Positions 35,116 through 39,747 of a DNA stretch of 39,747 nt are shown here, piece after piece. Source of the stretch: Gammaproteobacteria bacterium. GTDB lineage: Bacteria > Pseudomonadota > Gammaproteobacteria > Pseudomonadales > Pseudohongiellaceae. Positions within the stretch are counted from its first letter, which is position 1; each line of letters starts with the position of its first letter. A model generated the notes under the pieces. It saw nothing but the letters and a program-made list of their open reading frames with translations, had not been told where the DNA came from and made no database searches. The translations under genes were made by a program, and so were the position numbers. The stretch lies in contig JAGYKB010000022.1 in the NCBI GenBank assembly GCA_018401885.1, forward strand, positions 1 to 39,747, read 5' to 3'.

Positions 35116-37250
35116 CAAGTCCTATGACCCAGAAGCCAGGCGCTAACGCAGGCAAAGAGGCAAGAAAAACAATGGATCAGATCAAAGCACAGCTCCTTAA
35201 ATTCGAAAGTAGGCTACCTGACCCGATTAGGCATACGTTAAAAGGTCTTGGTGCTCGCTGGCAAGCCGCATCGCGCAAAACTCAATGGGTTGTCGCTGGT
35301 GTTGGTGGCAGTTTTGTTCTCTATTTGGTCTTTGCGGGAAGTGAGGGTGAAACCAATAACGCGATTACGTTTACTGCAGTACGAGGGGATCTTGAGATTA
35401 CTGTGCTCGAAGGGGGTGCCCTCGAAGCTACTCAGTCACAGGAATTACGTTCGCAGATAAAAGGTCGCGAAGGCGTAAAAATTCTCTCGATAGTCGATGA
35501 AGGTTATCGAGTCACTCCGCAGGATGTAGAGTCTGGTCTTGTACTTGTCGAACTCGATACAGCTGCTTTGATTGATGAGCAATTAAATCAAGAAATTTCT
35601 GTTGAGACTGCGGAAGCAAGCTACATCGAAAGTCGGGCGCAGTATGAAATCCAGTTAAATCAGAACGCGAGTGATCTAAACGACGCGCGTCAGGCAATGC
35701 GTTTTGCACGGCTGGATTTCGAAAAATTTCTTGGAGGAAAAATCGTTGAGCAGATTCTCGATGAATTAGAAGTCGACGAACGATTAGCGCGCGCTGAGGA
35801 GGCGGATCGCATCGCTGCTCAGTCGCCAACCGTTATAGAGAGACCTAGACGCGTAGAAAAGGTAGCCCAGACCAATGCTAGCATCGACATCGATTCAATG
35901 CCGCCGCAGGTTCAAGAGCGGCTTCGAGCTGCTATGGCTGAGAATGGAGGTGAGATTCCACCCGAAATGCGTGAGCGTATGCAGCGTTTTCAAGGAGGAG
36001 GCGATAGGCAGCGTGGACAGGGGTTAGCGCAAAGAGCGGATCGACAATCGCCCATCGATGGGGCTAAACGTGAGAATGACTTTACTGATCTAATTCAGCT
36101 TCCGGCCAATGAAGGTCCCGCCGAACTAAATTCGACGACCAATCTCTTGATGGACGAAGAATACATGGCTATTCGAAATCAGATTGATTTCAGTAAATTC
36201 GCAGATCTTGATTTACTCGAGGATGGTGAGGCGAAACAGCAGCTCAGGTCGCTGCAAGACGAACTTCAAGTTGCGCAGGAGGAGTTGCTGCTTACACAAG
36301 ACAGAATCGCTGGTCAACGCCGCCTCGAGGAACGGGGGTTTATAACTCCGACAGAGCTTGAGGCGGAGGAGCTCAGTCTCAACAAAGCGAATAATAAGAT
36401 GCAGCAAAAAGAGACTGAACTGAAACTGTATATTCAATACACCTTTCCGAAGGAGGCCGAGCAAAAGCTTTCTGATTTTGAGAATGCGGTGATGAGCTAT
36501 CAGCGACAGGTAAAAGAAAATGTCGCCGAACAAGCCCAAGAAGAAGCTCGGTTTAGTTCGGCGGAGCGCAAGTTTAATCTCGAGAAAGTAAAGCTCGCTG
36601 ATGTTAACCAGCAGATTGAATTTGCAACTATTCGCGCGCAGCGTCCAGGACTCGTGGTTTATGGGGCGGCGGATCAAAACTCGAGCCGATGGCGACGCAG
36701 CAGTCAAGAAGCCATTCAAGAAGGTGCAACAGTTACTGAACGGCAGGCTATTCTCACTATTCCAGATCTCCGTGAGATGGCCGTGAAAGTCAATATCCAT
36801 GAGTCAGCTGTACAGCGCGTCGCAGTTGGCCAACGAGTGAGGGTATTGGTCGATGCGTTTCCCGATGATCCCCTCACGGGTACGGTAAGCCGCGTTGCCG
36901 TTGTTGCCGATTCTGCGAATTCGTTCATGAACCCGGATCTCAAAATCTATCCGACAACAATTAACATAGACGGAACCCACGAATGGCTTAGGCCCGGGAT
37001 GAGTGCCGAGGTCGAAATACTTGTTGATCGTCTGGAGGATGTCGTCTACGTGCCTGTGCAGGCGGTGACGTATTACGACGATCAACGAGTTGTTTACGTG
37101 GCGGGTCGGGGAACACCCGAGCTTCGGCCGATCGAAGTCGGATCATTCTCCGACTCTTTTATCGAAGTTGTTTCTGGCTTAGAAGAGGGCGAGCAGGTGC
37201 TTTTGCTACCTCCCCAGCAAGGTCAGGGGAATAGTCAACCAGATGCTTGA
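35112..37250 (+). CDS. HlyD/MacA-type periplasmic adaptor with central low-complexity insert
   Basis: Membrane-fusion protein linking the inner-membrane ABC permease to the TolC-like channel. 712 residues, far longer than MacA (about 370). Cytoplasmic N terminus of about 57 residues, one helix (58-76), then the first half of the biotinyl-lipoyl-like domain. A charged Arg/Glu/Gln/Gly-rich insert spans about 225-345 (IPPEMRERMQRFQGGG is typical), then a long coiled coil (about 375-530). The returning half IRAQRPGLVVYG, a beta barrel (VKVNIHESAVQRVAVGQRVRV) and the membrane-proximal domain follow. The insert is unlike its neighbours in composition. Starts within the TolC stop (ATGA). Confidence 0.88.
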   Translation: MTSPMTQKPGANAGKEARKTMDQIKAQLLKFESRLPDPIRHTLKGLGARWQAASRKTQWVVAGVGGSFVLYLVFAGSEGETNNAITFTAVRGDLEITVLEGGALEATQSQELRSQIKGREGVKILSIVDEGYRVTPQDVESGLVLVELDTAALIDEQLNQEISVETAEASYIESRAQYEIQLNQNASDLNDARQAMRFARLDFEKFLGGKIVEQILDELEVDERLARAEEADRIAAQSPTVIERPRRVEKVAQTNASIDIDSMPPQVQERLRAAMAENGGEIPPEMRERMQRFQGGGDRQRGQGLAQRADRQSPIDGAKRENDFTDLIQLPANEGPAELNSTTNLLMDEEYMAIRNQIDFSKFADLDLLEDGEAKQQLRSLQDELQVAQEELLLTQDRIAGQRRLEERGFITPTELEAEELSLNKANNKMQQKETELKLYIQYTFPKEAEQKLSDFENAVMSYQRQVKENVAEQAQEEARFSSAERKFNLEKVKLADVNQQIEFATIRAQRPGLVVYGAADQNSSRWRRSSQEAIQEGATVTERQAILTIPDLREMAVKVNIHESAVQRVAVGQRVRVLVDAFPDDPLTGTVSRVAVVADSANSFMNPDLKIYPTTINIDGTHEWLRPGMSAEVEILVDRLEDVVYVPVQAVTYYDDQRVVYVAGRGTPELRPIEVGSFSDSFIEVVSGLEEGEQVLLLPPQQGQGNSQPDA

Positions 37251-37953
37251 TACGTTACCCGTTACTCGCGAATGTGTAGCTAGCCTTACCGATATTCGCA
37301 AAACTTACACTATGGGATCCCTTTCTGTTGAGGTGCTTCACGGTATAAGTCTCGACTTCATGCGGGGCGATTATGTGAGCATAATGGGCCCATCGGGCTG
37401 CGGTAAGTCTACTTTCATGAATATACTTGGCTGTCTCGATCAGCCGACCTCGGGTAGTTACTTTCTCGGTGCCGACGATACCTCCACAATGCCCGACGAT
37501 GAACTGTCTGGTGTACGCGGAGCTCGCCTCGGCTTTATCTTCCAATCATACAATTTGATTCAACAATTAAACGTACTCGAGAACATCGAGATGCCTCTCT
37601 TTTATCAGGGGTACCCCGAAAATGAAAGTCATGAGATTGCGATGTCTTTGGCTAAAAGAGTTGGACTTGAGACACGCGTTCATCACAAGCCCTTTGAATT
37701 ATCCGGAGGACAGCAGCAGCGAGTAGCAATCGCCCGTGCGCTAGCTGTCGACCCGTTGATTATCCTCGCCGACGAGCCTACCGGAAATCTTGACTCGCGC
37801 TCTGGTGCCGAAATTCTCGACCTTTTTGACGAGCTTCATGAGCAAGGTAAGACCCTCATCATGGTAACTCACTCCGATGAGTTGGCTGAACGCTCGGCGC
37901 GCTGGGTGCGCCTCCGCGACGGTTTAGTTGAGAGTGATGAGCGACGTGCCTAA
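37243..37953 (+). CDS. MacB/LolD-type ABC transporter ATPase
   Basis: Powers the permease of the next gene. 236 residues with all ABC motifs: Walker [11 protein letters not shown] (48-57), Q-loop [21 protein letters not shown], signature [15 protein letters not shown], Walker [14 protein letters not shown] and the switch histidine in VTHSDEL. The close match to LolD/MacB places it with exporters of lipoproteins, peptides or macrolides. Overlaps the adaptor gene by 8 bases. Confidence 0.95.
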   Translation: MLDTLPVTRECVASLTDIRKTYTMGSLSVEVLHGISLDFMRGDYVSIMGPSGCGKSTFMNILGCLDQPTSGSYFLGADDTSTMPDDELSGVRGARLGFIFQSYNLIQQLNVLENIEMPLFYQGYPENESHEIAMSLAKRVGLETRVHHKPFELSGGQQQRVAIARALAVDPLIILADEPTGNLDSRSGAEILDLFDELHEQGKTLIMVTHSDELAERSARWVRLRDGLVESDERRA

Positions 37954-39316
37954 TACAATCGGCAAAGTTGCCGCGCCGATTTCCCCTTCGGTGGAAACAA
38001 ATAAGCCTGCACGCCCAGCGAGTGGATTCACTGCTACTCGATTCAAAAAAATCACTCAGGTTGGTATTAAGAGCATTTACTCGCATGGTCTCAGATCTTT
38101 GCTAACAGTCCTTGGAATAGTAATTGGTGTTGCTGCGGTTATTGCCATGCTCGCAGTAAGTGAGGGAGCAAGCTTTGAGGCGCAGCGGCAGTTCCGAGAT
38201 TTAGGCGCGAGTAATATTTTGCTCAAAAGTGTAAAACCGGCCGAGGTGGAGCAATCTAGCAGTCAGGGATTTGGGCCTCCACAGGCAATTATTTATGGTC
38301 TTACTTTTTCTGATATCACCACGATACGTGACTCGATACCGGGCATTAACAACGTAATTCCATCACGGATTGTGAAAAAAAACCTATGGAACGGCGGCTA
38401 TCAAGTGAGCTCTGATGTCGTTGGTACCGCAGTCGATTATCCGATATCTCGCAACTACAATCTGCGTGCTGGTCGCTTTTTTAGCGAATCAGAGGTAAGA
38501 GAACACGCCAATGTGATCGTTCTCAGCGATGAAGTGGCCCGCAGTTTATTTCCTATCGATAATCCACTCGGCCAATCCGTGCGCATCGACAGCGATTATT
38601 ACAATATAGTCGGCATTATGGAGGCTGAAGGGTATTCGAACTTGGGTCAGAATCAGGCAGGCAGCTCAAATGCGGCACCGAGTCGCGTATTTATTCCGTT
38701 TACTTCCTCAAAGTCACGCTTCGGCGAAACGACAACGCGACAGACAGCAGGCGGCACTGAGTCCGAGACGGTTGAGTTGCATGAGGCGATAATTCAAGTC
38801 GACTCGCAAGAGCTTGTTATTCAGGTCGGCGAGGTTATTGATTCTATTCTTGCGCGTCGGCATAAAGACATCGACTATGCGATTGAAGTGCCACTCGCTC
38901 TATTGCGACAGGCGGAAGAGAGTGCGCTTCGAGATCAGATCGTTGCGGGCGCCATTGCGGGTATTTCATTGCTAGTTGGTGGTATTGGTATTATGAATAT
39001 TATGCTCGCCAGTGTTACCGAACGCACGCGAGAGATTGGAATTCGCCGTGCACTCGGAGCAAAGAAGCGTGACATTATTCTTCAATTTTTGATCGAGGCA
39101 GTTATTCTATCTGGCGTAGGCGGGTTAATCGGCGTTGTACTGGGAATAATTATCCCCTTTGTTATTTCCGCAATTTGGGGCATGACAACAATTGTCACCC
39201 CGCTGGCACCAATGCTCGCATTTACTATTTCCGGCGTGATCGGTGTGGTGTTTGGTATCTACCCTTCGATGCGTGCCGCAGACATGGATCCAGTGGAGGC
39301 GTTAAGGCATGAATAA
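37937..39316 (+). CDS. MacB-like ABC transporter permease
   Basis: Inner-membrane permease of the MacAB-TolC type. I take ATG 37937 as the start (GAGAG upstream); the frame also opens at a TTG three codons earlier. It overlaps the ATPase gene by 17 bases. One N-terminal helix (LTVLGIVIGVAAVIAMLAVSEG), a periplasmic MacB_PCD domain of about 230 residues, then three C-terminal helices of the FtsX fold with GIMNIMLASVTERTREIGIRRALGAKKRDI. Unlike E. coli MacB, the ATPase is a separate protein. The substrate is unknown. Confidence 0.93.
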   Translation: MSDVPNTIGKVAAPISPSVETNKPARPASGFTATRFKKITQVGIKSIYSHGLRSLLTVLGIVIGVAAVIAMLAVSEGASFEAQRQFRDLGASNILLKSVKPAEVEQSSSQGFGPPQAIIYGLTFSDITTIRDSIPGINNVIPSRIVKKNLWNGGYQVSSDVVGTAVDYPISRNYNLRAGRFFSESEVREHANVIVLSDEVARSLFPIDNPLGQSVRIDSDYYNIVGIMEAEGYSNLGQNQAGSSNAAPSRVFIPFTSSKSRFGETTTRQTAGGTESETVELHEAIIQVDSQELVIQVGEVIDSILARRHKDIDYAIEVPLALLRQAEESALRDQIVAGAIAGISLLVGGIGIMNIMLASVTERTREIGIRRALGAKKRDIILQFLIEAVILSGVGGLIGVVLGIIIPFVISAIWGMTTIVTPLAPMLAFTISGVIGVVFGIYPSMRAADMDPVEALRHE

Positions 39317-39747
39317 GGGTGTTACGTTCGACGAGGTTGCAGACACTGTGGTACTCAAAGGTATTAGTTTTCGCGACTGTATTCTAGCCTTGATGTTAAT
39401 GCTATCTCTAATCGTTGCTGCAACCTTATCCCACGCACAGTCAGCCGACTACGACGAGGAAAGAGACCTCGCAATACTTGCGAGCAATGAAAATACTCGA
39501 ATGCATTACCAGCGATTGACTTCGCCGCTGCGCTCTAAGACTGCGCTCTGGCAGGGGCTAGAGAGCGTGATCGAGGCTATGCCCGATGATTCCGATGACT
39601 ATCGCCGACTTGAGACGCTTGTGCTTGAGAAGAGCGCAGCACAATTACAGTCCCTAGTTTCGCAGGGAACGCTCAGCTATGAAGAAATTACACGCTTTTT
39701 CATAGCGCGCATTCATACCATCGAGACCGATGACGAGCGATATTTGA
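39309..39747 (+). CDS. Secreted amidase-family protein (3' partial)
   Basis: Cut by the window end, with 146 codons visible. ATG 39309 overlaps the stop of the permease gene (ATGAATAA), so it belongs to the efflux operon. A hydrophobic segment (about 24-44) ends in LSHAQS, a likely signal peptide. A charged helical part follows, and then LQSLVSQGTLSYEEITRFFIARIHTIE, the pattern that opens amidase-signature enzymes (sidedness and helix spacing as in GatA-like amidases). The catalytic Ser-Ser-Lys region would lie beyond the window, so function is tentative. Confidence 0.6.
   Translation, partial: MNKGVTFDEVADTVVLKGISFRDCILALMLMLSLIVAATLSHAQSADYDEERDLAILASNENTRMHYQRLTSPLRSKTALWQGLESVIEAMPDDSDDYRRLETLVLEKSAAQLQSLVSQGTLSYEEITRFFIARIHTIETDDERYL

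Overview
The window reads as a chromosomal segment of a Gammaproteobacterium, probably an aerobic aquatic heterotroph. Reasons: a divergent uvrA/ssb pair, a DUF2333 protein, a large Oar-like TonB-dependent receptor, many lipoproteins with Gram-negative lipoboxes, and abundant 4-base ATGA stop/start overlaps. I see no tRNA, rRNA, CRISPR, insertion sequence or phage gene. The genus cannot be fixed from the sequence alone.

Layout. 1-3.0 kb (+): end of a Kef-type K+/H+ antiporter, ferrochelatase hemH with a Cys-rich insert, and a 41-residue one-helix membrane protein behind an FNR/CRP-like palindrome, closed by a bidirectional terminator. 3.1-7.1 kb (-): a three-gene, Tat-exported molybdenum-cofactor oxidoreductase of the aldehyde oxidoreductase (PaoABC-like) type. 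7.4-10.6 kb (-): a TonB-dependent receptor with its own terminator. 11.0-14.7 kb: uvrA (-) and ssb (+), divergent. 14.8-19.0 kb (+): a degenerate RmlD-like protein coupled to moeA, a lipoprotein whose 3' end is tandemly repeated, and a DUF2333 protein. 19.0-20.1 kb (-): a CurA-like NADP-dependent reductase.

20.2-33.0 kb (-): a long same-strand run. In transcription order it is an M16 metallopeptidase lipoprotein, an ABC ATPase broken by about five frameshifts, an ABC-2 permease, a double-PDZ lipoprotein, two secreted FG-GAP/VCBS proteins, a small two-helix membrane protein, a TAXI substrate-binding lipoprotein and a fused TRAP permease. The five genes from the ABC ATPase to the second VCBS protein are joined by perfect ATGA overlaps, so they were built as one translationally coupled unit. 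This is the most likely undescribed system in the window: an ABC exporter with a PDZ lipoprotein and two calcium-repeat surface proteins.

33.4-39.7 kb (+): a divergent tripartite efflux operon (TolC-like, HlyD/MacA-like adaptor, MacB-like ATPase and permease), running into the start of a secreted amidase-family protein cut by the window end.

Functional links. moeA makes the molybdenum cofactor that the oxidoreductase needs. No dedicated XdhC/PaoD-type insertion chaperone lies beside the oxidoreductase here. Two unrelated genes (uvrA and the 262-residue lipoprotein) have 22-28 bp imperfect tandem repeats that begin at their last codons and run past the stop, which is an unusual local pattern.
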